This document shows positions 32,796 through 42,168 of a stretch of 64,000 bases of DNA, piece by piece. Location of the stretch: positions 434,001 to 498,000 of the forward strand of contig NZ_RQEV01000003.1 in the NCBI RefSeq assembly GCF_004771275.1, given 5' to 3'. Made by a program: the position numbers and the translations under genes. The notes below the pieces were generated by a model. It searched no databases. It was given only the letters and a program-made list of their open reading frames with translations, and was not told where the DNA came from. Origin of the DNA: Leptospira fluminis (lineage in GTDB: Bacteria > Spirochaetota > Leptospiria > Leptospirales > Leptospiraceae). Every line of letters begins with the position of its first letter. Within the stretch, counting starts at the first letter, position 1.

Positions 32796-33703
32796 CAGAA
32801 ATATCCTCCCCGTTTCCGTTCTTCCATAGCCGCTTCGGATCTCTTATCGTCTAAACGGGATCCGCGTTCCGTCGTTCTGGAGGTCTGTATTTCACGTATA
32901 ATATCGTCCAAAGAATTTGCCTCGGATTCCACGGCGGCAGTGCAAGTCATGTCGCCCACCGTTCGAAAACGGACGGTCCTTTCCTCCACCTGATCCCCGG
33001 AATCCAATGTTATGAATTCCGAAACCGGAAAAATCAGATTTTCTCTCCAGACGATCTCACGCTTATGCGAGAAGTACAGGGAAGGTAATTCGATATTTTC
33101 CGCCTTGATGTATTCCCAAACATCCAGTTCCGTCCAGTTACTGATCGGAAACACCCTTACGTTTTCTCCTACGTGGATTTTCCCGTTATAAATGTTCCAT
33201 AGTTCGGGACGCTGCAGTTTCGGATCCCAACCTCCGAATTCGTCCCTGACAGAAAAAACTCTTTCCTTCGCTCTGGCTTTTTCTTCGTCTCTTCTCGCGC
33301 CGCCGATACATGCGTCGAATTTAAATTCCGAAATCGTATCCAGGAGGGTAACGGTTTGGATTCCGTTTCTGCTCGGAAATTTTCCCTTTTCCTCCACAGC
33401 CTTTCCTTGATCTATCGAGTCCTGAACGTAACGCACGATCAGTTTTTCCCCGATCTTTTGCGCCAGTCTATCCCGGAAATCCAAGGCCTCTTGGAAATTG
33501 TGACCGGTATCTATATGGACCAGGGGAAAAGGGAATCTTCCTGGGCGGAAAGCCTTTAAGGCGAGATGGACTAGCGTGATGGAATCCTTTCCGCCGGAAA
33601 ATAGCAGCGCCGGACGCTCGAATTGTGCGGCCACTTCCCTTAAAATATAGATCGATTCCGCTTCCAGTTGTTGCAGATGCGATAGGCGAGTACGGGTAGT
33701 CAT
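32795..33703 (-). CDS. cysD: Sulfate adenylyltransferase subunit 2
   Basis: Catalytic subunit of ATP sulfurylase, a PP-loop ATPase that adenylates sulfate. The pyrophosphate-binding SGGKDS is at residues 36-41 and is followed by the typical LVHIDTGHNFQEALDFRD region (residues 60-77) and IGGARRDEEKARAKER. The C-terminus has the conserved RTTERGSRLDDKRSEAAME and ends at KRGGYF, as in other CysD proteins. The normal length is 302 residues. It overlaps cysH by four bases and cysN by one base. Confidence 0.97.
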   Translation of the reverse strand: MTTRTRLSHLQQLEAESIYILREVAAQFERPALLFSGGKDSITLVHLALKAFRPGRFPFPLVHIDTGHNFQEALDFRDRLAQKIGEKLIVRYVQDSIDQGKAVEEKGKFPSRNGIQTVTLLDTISEFKFDACIGGARRDEEKARAKERVFSVRDEFGGWDPKLQRPELWNIYNGKIHVGENVRVFPISNWTELDVWEYIKAENIELPSLYFSHKREIVWRENLIFPVSEFITLDSGDQVEERTVRFRTVGDMTCTAAVESEANSLDDIIREIQTSRTTERGSRLDDKRSEAAMEERKRGGYF

Positions 33704-34431
33704 ACTTGCGATCCTTTTTTACGAACTAATTTTCCGTCCACCCAATGGAGACCGCATTCCTTTGTGGATTCGTTCTCCCACCACCAGCGCCCCGCTCTGA
33801 AATCCTCTCCCGGCATTATGGCTCTCGTACAAGGAGCACAGCCGATGCTCGGGTACCCTTTGTCATGGAGAGGATTGTACGGCACTCCGTTAGCTTCCAC
33901 ATAGGCTTTGGTCTCTTCCCAAGTCCAATCTAGAATAGGATGGAATTTTAATATATTTCTTGCTTGGTCCAGCTCTACTTTCGGTAAGTCCTCGCGCGAA
34001 CCGGATTGTTCTCCGCGAATCCCGGTGATCCAGAGAGAAGCTCCTTCTAAAGCTCGATTCAAAGGAAGAACCTTACGGATATGACAGCATTCTTTTCGAT
34101 TCTCGATCGTATCATAAAAAGAATCGGGTCCTTTTTCATTCACGAGTTTCTCCACCGCTTCCGAATCGGGAAAGAAGGTCTGGATTCTTTTCCCATACAT
34201 TCCGTTGGTGCGCTTGTGGAGCTCGTACGTTTCGCTGAAAAGTCGACCGGTATCTAAGGTAAAAATGCGGATTCCCAGATTTTGGGAATAGATTGCGTGT
34301 GTGATCGCCTGGTCTTCCAAGCCGAAGCTGGTCGAAAAAACGGCGGTTCCCGGAAATTCTTTATCGATCCAAGCCAGGGATTCTTCCAATCCCATTCCTT
34401 TGATTTGATTTTCCAGCTCCTTCGGATCCAT
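33700..34431 (-). CDS. cysH: Adenylyl-sulfate (APS) reductase, Fe-S type
   Basis: A 243-residue thioredoxin-dependent reductase of the CysH family. The four cysteines of a [4Fe-4S] cluster are present as C115-C116 (KECCHIRK) and C198/C201 (GCAPCTRA), and the catalytic C226 is in KECGLH. The cluster assigns it to the APS reductase branch rather than PAPS reductase, so APS is reduced directly to sulfite. This agrees with the lack of an APS kinase here. A PP-loop-like STSFGLEDQ lies at residues 33-41. It is the first gene of the operon; the region upstream (34432-34560) is AT-rich and presumably holds the promoter, though I cannot assign hexamers. Confidence 0.95.
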   Translation of the reverse strand: MDPKELENQIKGMGLEESLAWIDKEFPGTAVFSTSFGLEDQAITHAIYSQNLGIRIFTLDTGRLFSETYELHKRTNGMYGKRIQTFFPDSEAVEKLVNEKGPDSFYDTIENRKECCHIRKVLPLNRALEGASLWITGIRGEQSGSREDLPKVELDQARNILKFHPILDWTWEETKAYVEANGVPYNPLHDKGYPSIGCAPCTRAIMPGEDFRAGRWWWENESTKECGLHWVDGKLVRKKGSQV

Positions 34432-34572
34432 TGAACTTACCCTGCCACTGAATGTACTATGACGGTTTGACTAATATACTGCACAAAAGTTTTATATATT
34501 GGATTTTTTGTAAGATATAATCGTTTCTCTGTACCAAGATTCTAGCAGCCCACTGTCCGGAACAGAGAATTT

Positions 34573-34624
34573 TAAAAAAAAAGGAAAAAGAGAAAGCGAT
34601 GGTTCTCTCATTATGTCTCTTTTT
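34573..34624 (-). terminator. Terminator after the lipoprotein gene
   Basis: On the minus strand AAAAAGAGA and TCTCTTTTT (34624-34616 and 34593-34585) pair across a 22-base loop with CC and a run of nine T next to it. It ends the transcript of the lipoprotein at 34653 and isolates the cys operon. Confidence 0.65.
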
Positions 34625-34652
34625 ATTTTTTCCTCTTTCCGCTCTGTATTCA

Positions 34653-35573
34653 TCATTCGTTCGTAGAAAGATGCAATTCCGAACGAAGTGATCGATCCAC
34701 GGGAGAATGTTTTTCCCAGTAGGCCATCCTAGCTAAACCCCTTCTCGTCGCCTTTGTAATCAATTTTTGAGGAGGAGAAAGAAAATCGGAATCGGGGTAC
34801 TCTTCTTCCCAGCCTAGGATGCGGTGCGGAAAAGCGGATTCAAATTCGATTTTCAGAGTTCTGTCCCATCCGAGGTTTCGAATTATGTATCGATTCATCC
34901 GGGTATCGACGGGTTCGATTTTCGCTTCGGCAAATACCGACGCCAGATCTCTGTGTGAGAAGCGAAGGTAGAAGGCACTAGGAAAAATTCGGATCTTACC
35001 CTGGGGCAATTTTTCCGGTGCGAGTCGGATCCGGTTCCAAAGTTCGTCCTCCAGAATCGTATTTTCGATCCTTCCTTTTTTGTCTCCTTCCGATTCGAAA
35101 TATGAGTAGGAAACGAAATCGTAGCCGTTTCCTTTTCGGTTCATCTGTAAAAAAGTCGTTCCGCACCATTCTTGAATGCTTGCGACTTCCTTTATGCTAG
35201 AAGGCGACGACGCCCTAGGAGTAAAGACGGATAGCATCAATTTGTACGGATACACTCCCGTCAAAAAATCCTTGGTCATATTCAGCTTGAGCACAGGAAT
35301 TACATCTCCGGACGAATCGTCCGGAGAATCCGATTTTACCTGTTTTTTTCCCGAAAATCCCTCATGAACGAAGATGAGAGTGGCGGTCCCTTTATGAATC
35401 TTTCCGTATCGCGCCTGTGAAAGATCGTACGTGGCGATCTCCGCAAGTCCGGAATCCCAGTATTCCGAAAATTGCTTCGGATTTTCCAGCGAAGCCGAGG
35501 CGACTTCCGGTCGATCACATTGAAAAAAGACAGGAAGAAATAGAAGCGGGAGAAATTTTCCTAGGATCGACAT
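34653..35573 (-). CDS. Putative lipoprotein, Bacteroidetes-shared family
   Basis: A 306-residue lipoprotein: short signal MSILGKFLPLLFLPVF and lipobox FQC-DRP. The mature part has the pattern YWDSGLAEIATYDLSQARYG, GTATLIFVHEGFS, PVLKLNMTKDFLTGVYPYKLM (residues 93-113) and IQEWCGTTFLQMN. From memory, a family with this pattern occurs in Bacteroidetes and is often mislabelled septum formation inhibitor Maf, to which it has no visible relation. The protein appears to be a single beta-rich domain. No catalytic motif is recognised. It lies 105 bp downstream of the acyltransferase on the same strand and ends at its own terminator. Envelope location is inferred. Confidence 0.78.
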   Translation of the reverse strand: MSILGKFLPLLFLPVFFQCDRPEVASASLENPKQFSEYWDSGLAEIATYDLSQARYGKIHKGTATLIFVHEGFSGKKQVKSDSPDDSSGDVIPVLKLNMTKDFLTGVYPYKLMLSVFTPRASSPSSIKEVASIQEWCGTTFLQMNRKGNGYDFVSYSYFESEGDKKGRIENTILEDELWNRIRLAPEKLPQGKIRIFPSAFYLRFSHRDLASVFAEAKIEPVDTRMNRYIIRNLGWDRTLKIEFESAFPHRILGWEEEYPDSDFLSPPQKLITKATRRGLARMAYWEKHSPVDRSLRSELHLSTNE

Positions 35574-35678
35574 CGACGCACCTTTTCTAAGATCATAAGT
35601 CGAAACTTTCCGGAAGAAAATTCTTTTTCTACCTCGGAAAAGGCGGCTTTAAATGAATGTCTACTTTAAAGTTCGGGT

Positions 35679-36650
35679 TTAATCCGGACTTAAAAGAAAG
35701 CTTTCCCAAAACCTGGAAAGCTCGGTCTCGTTTTCCGGTCGAGTATGCCATCTCCTATGTAACCAAAAATAGTCGGCGGGGTGCTTTCTAACTTCCTCTT
35801 CCAGTCGCCGGACCCATCGATACGTGAACTCCTTTTCCCATTTTTCGGGATCTTGCCTCGGGTCCAACTTGGGCCTTTCGAATTCTTCGATATAAAAATA
35901 CAATCTTCCAGAATCGTCGTACCAACTGCTGCAAAACAGGATTGGTACGTCCGTCATACGAGCGAAAGTCGCCGGTCCTAGAAACGTGGATGCTAAACGA
36001 CCTAAAAACGGAAAGAAGCTCCCGTTTTTTCCCGCGTCTTGATCCGAAATGAAGGCGACTAATTTTCCCCGTTTCAGCAAACCCAAAGCTTTTCTGGGAC
36101 TTTCATCGGTGTACACCAATTTGATCCGCTGCGTGGCTCGGGTATTTTCGATCCATCGGTTGGACCAGGGATTGCTTTGCCTTTTTGCAAAAACGTAGAG
36201 ATCGTTTTCCGGAGCGGAATAGCAGACGGATACACCCATGGTTTCCCAATTTCCTAGATGTCCTAGAATCAAAATGCCGCCTTTTTCCAAAAGCCTGCTG
36301 TGAGTTTCCGGGTCTGGCAGAAGAGTAACCCAATTTTCCAGGAATTTGCGATTCATCCTAGGTTCCTGACAGAACTCATTGGCCATGTGCGCCAGATTTT
36401 TGAGATTATGGGAGACCAACCCTTTGATTTCGGAATCCGACTTTTCCGGAAAAACCATCCGCACATGCCGCTCGATTCTATTTCGAACGGCACCGGTGAA
36501 TTTACTCAACAGCAGCACGATGGAAAATAGGATTCGAGCGCGTAGCTTGTAGGGAAAAAAAGACAGGAGGCCGACGACAAATCTTGTAAAGACGTAATGA
36601 AAGAATTTTTTGACTTTCTTTCGTTCGCTTCGCGGAGTGAGGGTTGACAT
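35679..36650 (-). CDS. LpxL/HtrB-family lipid A acyltransferase
   Basis: A 323-residue inner-membrane acyltransferase of the lysophospholipid acyltransferase superfamily. The motif HLGNWE (H-x4-E, near residue 138) is the catalytic block. SDQDAGKNGSFFPFLGR near residue 211 and ADYFWLHRRWHTRP at the end are typical of LpxL/LpxM. Such enzymes add secondary acyl chains to lipid A using acyl-ACP. ATG 36650 begins MSTLTPRSERKKVKK in front of the first membrane helix; the open frame continues 103 codons upstream but those residues have no coding character. It is divergent from the CrtC-like gene across 225 bp. Confidence 0.9.
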   Translation of the reverse strand: MSTLTPRSERKKVKKFFHYVFTRFVVGLLSFFPYKLRARILFSIVLLLSKFTGAVRNRIERHVRMVFPEKSDSEIKGLVSHNLKNLAHMANEFCQEPRMNRKFLENWVTLLPDPETHSRLLEKGGILILGHLGNWETMGVSVCYSAPENDLYVFAKRQSNPWSNRWIENTRATQRIKLVYTDESPRKALGLLKRGKLVAFISDQDAGKNGSFFPFLGRLASTFLGPATFARMTDVPILFCSSWYDDSGRLYFYIEEFERPKLDPRQDPEKWEKEFTYRWVRRLEEEVRKHPADYFWLHRRWHTRPENETELSRFWESFLLSPD

Positions 36651-36875
36651 AAAGCAATTGGGCGGATCGACCCCAATCGAACAAGTAGAATTTGGTCTAG
36701 GAGACCTAAGAGTTTTAAGGGAAAGAGTCCAAAGATTGGAATTCGGTAAAAATTGGACTTTTATCACAATTCGGCTAAAATGTGCGGCCGAATCCGATTT
36801 TAGCTTGGCAGGAATTTTAAGCGTAATGGAGGATTCTGTCGGATCCGAAATTCGAAATATCAAACCGGATAGAAT

Positions 36876-38054
36876 ATGGCACCCGAAGTAACCCAGACCG
36901 AATCTCGAAAATTTGGAGTCGAACCCCGAAAATACGAACCGAAAACCGGACGTGCGCAAGCATGTCTCTTACTGTGCCTTTTTTTGCTCGTTACACACCT
37001 GAACGCGGAGAATACGATCGTTTTAGGCCCCGGCAGACTGGCCGCGAATCCCAAAACGGATCACCCAAGGTCTTTTAAATTTCCGCAGGATCATTTCTTT
37101 CATACCGGATATCGGGTGGAATGGTGTTATTTTGTGGGAATTCTAGAAACGGATTCAGGCCCCATGGGTTACGAATTGAGTTTCTTTCGGGCATATTTCG
37201 GACCGAAAGTTACCGTTTACCCTGTTCATTTTGCAATCTCCGATATGCGAAATAAAATTCATAAGACTGCTCAGGTCCTGGAGAGAGAACTGGGGAATCT
37301 TGCCGGTCAGGACAAGCGTTCGATTTGGAGCGGGGATTATCGGCTGGAGATTTTGGGTCCCGCATCGTTTCGAATCAGCGCCTTTCCCCGCGAGGAGCCC
37401 GGCTTCGGAATCGAACTGGATCTGAAAGGCAAGACCGAAAACATCCTTCTCCACGGAAACAAAGGAAAATCGCTCAAAAGCAGGAATCGCCCGGGGTTCT
37501 ATTCCTATTACTATAGCATTCCCAGATTGGAGACAAAAGGTACGATGTACTTGGACGGGAAGGAATATGCGATCCAATCGGGACAGACATGGATGGATCA
37601 CGAATGGAGCAGTCCGGAGAATTCCCCGGATTCCCGTTCCGATCTTTTCTCCAAGGAAAATTCCTGGGACTGGATCTGTATCCAGCTCGACGACGGTTCC
37701 GATGTGATGGCATTCAATTTCCGTTCCGGTCGGGGAGAACCTTCCGAAACGTTCGGCACGATCCGAAACAAAGAAGGTGACGTTCTTTCTTTGGAAAAAG
37801 AAGGCCAGCTCCTTTTTCGGGCAAAGCCGCAATCTTGGACCAGCTCCAAAACCGGAATTCCATATCGACTGAATTGGACTATAGAAACCGAAACGTTGAA
37901 ATTGGAAATATCTCCGAAATTCGAAGACCAGGAATTCGACGCTAGACAAAGTTCCGGGTTGATTTATTGGGAAGGCGGGATCGATGTCAAGGGCTGGAAG
38001 GACGGAAAACCTGTCACCGGAAAGGGTTATCTAGAACTTAAAGGAAGTCGTTAG
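36876..38054 (+). CDS. CrtC/AttH-type lipocalin-like domain protein
   Basis: A 392-residue exported protein of the carotenoid 1,2-hydratase-like or AttH (COG5621) family. After a hydrophobic signal (ACLLLCLFLLVTHLNAEN) it has HFFHTGYRVEWCYFVGIL, where the family W-Y-(F/V) motif lies. GYELSFFRAYFGP and the highly characteristic GQTWMDHEWSS follow. The domain folds as two lipocalin barrels. CrtC adds water to carotenoids, but many relatives have unknown substrates and sit beside ABC exporters. A transporter operon begins 111 bp downstream here. No ribosome site is evident and the true start could be slightly different. Confidence 0.85.
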   Translation: MAPEVTQTESRKFGVEPRKYEPKTGRAQACLLLCLFLLVTHLNAENTIVLGPGRLAANPKTDHPRSFKFPQDHFFHTGYRVEWCYFVGILETDSGPMGYELSFFRAYFGPKVTVYPVHFAISDMRNKIHKTAQVLERELGNLAGQDKRSIWSGDYRLEILGPASFRISAFPREEPGFGIELDLKGKTENILLHGNKGKSLKSRNRPGFYSYYYSIPRLETKGTMYLDGKEYAIQSGQTWMDHEWSSPENSPDSRSDLFSKENSWDWICIQLDDGSDVMAFNFRSGRGEPSETFGTIRNKEGDVLSLEKEGQLLFRAKPQSWTSSKTGIPYRLNWTIETETLKLEISPKFEDQEFDARQSSGLIYWEGGIDVKGWKDGKPVTGKGYLELKGSR

Positions 38055-38165
38055 AAGCACCCAAAGTCGACAAAACCGGTCGAAAAAATCTTTATCCTTA
38101 GGAAGCATTTCGGAAAAATAGCCGGATGTCTAGGATTCGGATATAGGATTCTTTGAGGAGCCGGC

Positions 38166-39179
38166 GTGGGAAATTATTTTCTAAAACGAATCGTGTTGAT
38201 CCTTCCGACCCTTCTCGGAATTACTTTTCTCGTTTTCATTCTTTCTCATTTGGCGCCGGGCGGCCCTCTGGAAAGAGAAATTGCGAAAATCAGAGGATAT
38301 GCCAGTCTCCAAGGAGCACAGGCGAACCAGATCAGTCAGGAAGAGATCGATCTTTTAAAAAAGCGCCTCCATCTAGACCAGCCGGTTCCGATAGCCTATC
38401 TCTTCTGGCTGAAAGACATTCTTCATTTCGATCTCGGCGAATCAAGGTTGCACTCCCGTCCCGTTTCGGAACTCATCGCGGAAAAAATTCCAGTCTCTAT
38501 CACTTTCGGTCTTTCCGGGTTCTTGTTATCGTATCTGATCTGCATTCCTCTCGGAATCACGAAAGCGCTTCGCAGCGGAGAAGCGTTCGATTCCGGAACC
38601 AGCATTTTGATCCTACTCGCCTATTCCATTCCGGTCTTTGCCCTGGCAATGCTTTTACTTTATGTATTCGCTTCCGGAGAAGTGTTTTCCTGGTTTCCGT
38701 TAGGTCACGAAGTCTCGGACGAATACGAATCCCTCGGTTTTTTGGACCGGATTCAAGATCGTCTGTCTCACATGTTTCTTCCGGTAATCTGTTACGTTTC
38801 CGGTTCCTTTGCCGTTCTTACGCTCTTGATGAAAAATTCCCTATTGGATCAGATTTCCAAGGAATATGTTCGCACTGCCGTAGCCAAAGGAATGTCCTTT
38901 AAGGATGCGGTGTTTAGGCACGCATTCCGCAATAGTCTGATTCCGATCGCAACCGGATTCGGATCCAATATCAGCCTTGTATTGGCCGGTTCTTTGATCA
39001 TCGAGTTGGTATTCAACATAGACGGGATGGGTCTTTTGAGTTTTCAGGCGGTAACGGAACGTGACACGGATCTGATGATGGGTCTCCTGTTGATCCAGAG
39101 TTTGCTCGCTCTTTTCGGCAATATTCTTTCCGACATCTGCTACGTACTGATCGATCCAAGGATTAACTTCGAAGCATGA
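38166..39179 (+). CDS. Peptide ABC transporter permease (YejB/DppB-like)
   Basis: A 337-residue inner-membrane permease with six predicted transmembrane helices, beginning [23 protein letters not shown] as in DppB-type proteins ([16 protein letters not shown] here). The EAA loop is [21 protein letters not shown], residues 235-255 of the protein. A GTG start is supported by GAGGAG five bases upstream. It overlaps the second permease gene by four bases. Together with two ATPases it forms an oligopeptide or nickel-type importer; no substrate-binding protein gene lies in the operon, so that component is encoded elsewhere. Confidence 0.93.
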   Translation: MGNYFLKRIVLILPTLLGITFLVFILSHLAPGGPLEREIAKIRGYASLQGAQANQISQEEIDLLKKRLHLDQPVPIAYLFWLKDILHFDLGESRLHSRPVSELIAEKIPVSITFGLSGFLLSYLICIPLGITKALRSGEAFDSGTSILILLAYSIPVFALAMLLLYVFASGEVFSWFPLGHEVSDEYESLGFLDRIQDRLSHMFLPVICYVSGSFAVLTLLMKNSLLDQISKEYVRTAVAKGMSFKDAVFRHAFRNSLIPIATGFGSNISLVLAGSLIIELVFNIDGMGLLSFQAVTERDTDLMMGLLLIQSLLALFGNILSDICYVLIDPRINFEA

Positions 39180-40213
39180 ATTCGTTATTCGAAAGGCGGT
39201 TTAAGAAATTTCGATCCAACCGGAGGGCATGGATTTCCCTCTGGATCCTAATCGTAACGTACGGAATTTCTGTTTTAGCCCCTGTGCTGGCCAACAACCA
39301 ACCTTGGGTCGTTTCCTATTCGGATCGATTTTATTTCCCGATTTTTTCCTTTTATACGGATGAAGCTTTCGGAGGTGTCAATCTTACTTCTCCCAATTAT
39401 AAAAAGTTGGCCAAGAGATCCGATTTTCAGCAGGGCAAAAGTTGGATCCTGTTTCCTCCGATTCCATACGGATACAACGAAGATAATTTAGAAAGTTTGG
39501 AAGGCGACGACGCTCCTCCTTCGGCGCCAGGAAGACGACATTGGCTCGGAACCGACGATAGGGGAAGAGACGTATTTACCCGCATTTTTTACGCGTACAG
39601 GAATTCGATGAGTTTCGGTTTGGTATTGGTCGTCGTCGAACTTCTGCTTGGAACCATTGTTGGCGGTGTACAAGGATATTTCGGAAAAAGGACGGATATC
39701 GTATTGCAAAGAATCATCGAAATCCTGTCCGCTATACCGTTCTTATATTTGATCCTGATCATGGGTTCCTTTTTCGGACGCGGGTTTTTGGTTCTTCTGA
39801 TAACGTATGCTGCATTGAGTTGGATAGGAATTAGCGCGTATATGAGAGGCGAATTTTATAAACTCAAGACCCAAACATACGTGGACGCGGCAAGAGCACT
39901 CGGAGCAGGTTCCTGGAAGATCATGTGGAACCATATTCTTCCGAATGCGATCACTCCTTTGCTGACCTTTTTACCTTTCACGCTGATCGGTGCTGTGGGG
40001 ATTCTAAGCGCTCTGGATTTTTTAGGATATGGAATTCCGGCGCCGAATCCTTCCTGGGGGGAGATGATCGGGCAAGGAAGAGAAAACCTAAGAGCTTGGT
40101 GGTTGATCACTTTTCCTTCGTCCGCTCTGGCTATGACCATCCTGCTTACCTCCTTTGTCGGAGAAGGTCTGAGAGATTCCTTCGATGCCAAGGAAAGGAC
40201 GACTTACGAATGA
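39176..40213 (+). CDS. Peptide ABC transporter permease (YejE-like)
   Basis: A 345-residue second permease. The long periplasmic segment after the first helix ([43 protein letters not shown]) is the hallmark of YejE, the microcin C/peptide importer subunit, rather than OppC. It then shows [17 protein letters not shown] and the EAA loop [19 protein letters not shown] in the cytoplasm. The start shares ATGA with the end of the first permease, and the stop shares ATGA with the first ATPase. The YejE resemblance suggests peptides as cargo. Confidence 0.92.
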   Translation: MNSLFERRFKKFRSNRRAWISLWILIVTYGISVLAPVLANNQPWVVSYSDRFYFPIFSFYTDEAFGGVNLTSPNYKKLAKRSDFQQGKSWILFPPIPYGYNEDNLESLEGDDAPPSAPGRRHWLGTDDRGRDVFTRIFYAYRNSMSFGLVLVVVELLLGTIVGGVQGYFGKRTDIVLQRIIEILSAIPFLYLILIMGSFFGRGFLVLLITYAALSWIGISAYMRGEFYKLKTQTYVDAARALGAGSWKIMWNHILPNAITPLLTFLPFTLIGAVGILSALDFLGYGIPAPNPSWGEMIGQGRENLRAWWLITFPSSALAMTILLTSFVGEGLRDSFDAKERTTYE

Positions 40214-41205
40214 GTTCCGAAGAAACGATTTTATCCGTCACTGATCTTTCCCTGGAACTCCGAACGGAAAACGGGTATGTTCCCCTTTTGCAGGATCTTT
40301 CCTTCCGGATGGAAAAGGGAAAAGTGTTGGCACTGGTCGGAGAATCCGGATGCGGAAAATCCGTATGCTCCATGGCATTGACAAAGTTGCTTCCGAAGGA
40401 TTTGTTCCGTTTTACCGGCGGGGAGGTTCTCTTCGAATCCAGAAATCTTCTGACCCTCGCTTCCAAAGAATTGGAGTCGATCCGAGGAAGGAATATCTCT
40501 TACGTTTTCCAGGAACCGTTTTCCTCCTTGGATCCTCTCCAAAAAATCGGAGACCAGATGACGGAAGGGTTTCTGATCCATTCCATGGGTTCCCGAAAAG
40601 AAGGGGAGGAAAAGGCGGAATACCTTCTTTCTTCCGTCGGAATCACGGACGTAAAGCTCAGGATGAATTCCTATCCTCACCAATTGAGCGGAGGAATCCT
40701 GCAAAGGGTGAGCATAGCCGCCGCCTTGATGTGCGATCCGAAATTGTTGATCGCGGACGAACCTACATCCGCCTTGGACGTGACGGTCCAGGCGCAACTC
40801 GTAGAGCTACTGCTTAAGCTGAAAGACACGTTCGGACTTTCGGTCCTATTTATCTCCCACGATTTCGGATTAGTCAGTCATATCGCCGACCGTATTTGTG
40901 TGCTGTATGCGGGTAGGATCGCGGAGATAGGAAGCACGGATTCCGTCATTGAAATGCCCTCGCATCCTTATACCCGAGACCTACTGAATTCTTTGCCTTC
41001 CAGATTTGCTGCAACCGGAACGTTTAGAACCATAGAGGGAAGAGTTCCTCCCCCCGGTAGTTATCCGAAAGGTTGCCATTACCAAAATCGCTGCTCCTCC
41101 GCTTTTGATCGCTGCGAATCATCAAAGCCTAATTTGCTTGTTGCAGGCAGTCCCGACCATTATTCCGCCTGCTACCTTCTCTCAAACCAAGGAGAGACCG
41201 AATGA
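40210..41205 (+). CDS. Peptide ABC transporter ATP-binding protein (DppD/OppD-like)
   Basis: A 331-residue ATPase. Walker A GESGCGKS is residues 44-51; the signature LSGGILQRV is slightly unusual (I in place of Q) and Walker B is [12 protein letters not shown]. The C-terminal oligopeptide domain has a cysteine-rich [17 protein letters not shown], followed by another Cys near YSACYLL, fitting the [4Fe-4S]-type cluster described in Dpp ATPases. ATG 40210 is chosen, since it overlaps the permease stop and begins just before the nucleotide-binding domain; a frame from 39925 would read through the permease. Confidence 0.93.
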   Translation: MSSEETILSVTDLSLELRTENGYVPLLQDLSFRMEKGKVLALVGESGCGKSVCSMALTKLLPKDLFRFTGGEVLFESRNLLTLASKELESIRGRNISYVFQEPFSSLDPLQKIGDQMTEGFLIHSMGSRKEGEEKAEYLLSSVGITDVKLRMNSYPHQLSGGILQRVSIAAALMCDPKLLIADEPTSALDVTVQAQLVELLLKLKDTFGLSVLFISHDFGLVSHIADRICVLYAGRIAEIGSTDSVIEMPSHPYTRDLLNSLPSRFAATGTFRTIEGRVPPPGSYPKGCHYQNRCSSAFDRCESSKPNLLVAGSPDHYSACYLLSNQGETE

Positions 41206-42167
41206 ATTCTTTGCTGGAAATCAGGGATCTGACCGTCGGATTCGGAAAGGAAACATTTTTCGGCCGAAGCAAAAAGAGATTGTTAGCGGTCGAAAATCTG
41301 AGCCTGGATCTCGTAAAAGGGGAAACACTCGGTTTAGTCGGAGAATCCGGATGCGGAAAGTCCACATTAGGCAGAGCCATACTTCGTTTATTAAAGCCGG
41401 ATTCGGGAAGGATTTCCTACGAAAAAACGGACATATTGCCCTTGTCCGAAAAGGGCTTTCATCCGTTTAGACGGAAAATACAGATCGTTTTCCAGGATCC
41501 TTATTCCTCTCTGAATCCGAGAATGAATATTAAAGAAATATTAATCGAAGGGTTGTTACTTCACAAGCAGGAAACGAAAAACGGCGCTATCGAAGAGGTA
41601 AAAAGTATTCTGGAAAAAGTCGGACTTCCTTCCGATATACTGGAACGTTATCCGCATGAGTTCTCGGGCGGTCAAAGACAAAGGATCGCGATCGCAAGAG
41701 CTCTCGTCCTGAAGCCGGAATTCGTCGTTTTGGACGAGGCGGTATCCGCCCTGGACGTATCGACGCAAGCCCAAGTCCTACTGTTATTGCAGGATTTGAA
41801 AAAACACTTCGGGCTTTCCTATCTTTTCATTTCTCACGATCTCGGAATCGTGCGAGCGATCTCCGACAGGATAGCGGTTATGTACTTAGGTAGAATCGTG
41901 GAAATCGGCGATACCCGTAACGTGTTCGAGCGCCCTGGACATCCCTACACCCAAGCCCTTTTCGGATCCGTTTTCAGCATAGAAAACAGAAAGGAAAAGA
42001 AAGCGTCTCTAAAGGGGGAAGTTCCCAGTATTCTCCGAAAACCATCCGGTTGCCACTTTCATCCCCGTTGTCCTATAGCACAGGAAATATGTTCCCGTAC
42101 CGAGCCGGACTGGAAATCCGTCGGATCGGATCGCAAGGTTCTATGTCATTTTCCTTTGGAGAAATGA
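41202..42167 (+). CDS. Peptide ABC transporter ATP-binding protein (DppF/OppF-like)
   Basis: A 321-residue partner ATPase. Walker A is GESGCGKST, signature FSGGQRQRI, and Walker B FVVLDEAVSALD, where the usual DEPVSALD has Ala for Pro. The C-terminal domain carries GCHFHPRCPIAQEIC and a later LCHF cysteine, the same cluster pattern as in the first ATPase. It overlaps that gene by four bases. An AsmA-family gene begins one base after its stop, extending the operon beyond transport. Confidence 0.93.
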   Translation: MNSLLEIRDLTVGFGKETFFGRSKKRLLAVENLSLDLVKGETLGLVGESGCGKSTLGRAILRLLKPDSGRISYEKTDILPLSEKGFHPFRRKIQIVFQDPYSSLNPRMNIKEILIEGLLLHKQETKNGAIEEVKSILEKVGLPSDILERYPHEFSGGQRQRIAIARALVLKPEFVVLDEAVSALDVSTQAQVLLLLQDLKKHFGLSYLFISHDLGIVRAISDRIAVMYLGRIVEIGDTRNVFERPGHPYTQALFGSVFSIENRKEKKASLKGEVPSILRKPSGCHFHPRCPIAQEICSRTEPDWKSVGSDRKVLCHFPLEK

Positions 42168-42168
42168 G

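Noticed and set aside
36651..36959. N-terminal extension of the LpxL-like protein
   Set aside because: The open frame upstream of 36650 lacks coding character and crosses into the divergent gene; the helix expected at the N-terminus begins after ATG 36650.
37155..37949. 264-codon open frame antisense to the CrtC-like gene
   Set aside because: It lies wholly opposite a gene with a signal peptide and family motifs; the translation has no recognisable domain and no ribosome site.
38153..38902. 249-codon frame overlapping the first permease
   Set aside because: Composition is Arg/Ser/Phe-heavy without membrane helices; the permease frame has the EAA loop and a good start.
39925..40209. 95-residue extension of the first transporter ATPase
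   Set aside because: It would read through the permease in another frame; the ATG at 40210 overlaps the permease stop as in the rest of the operon.
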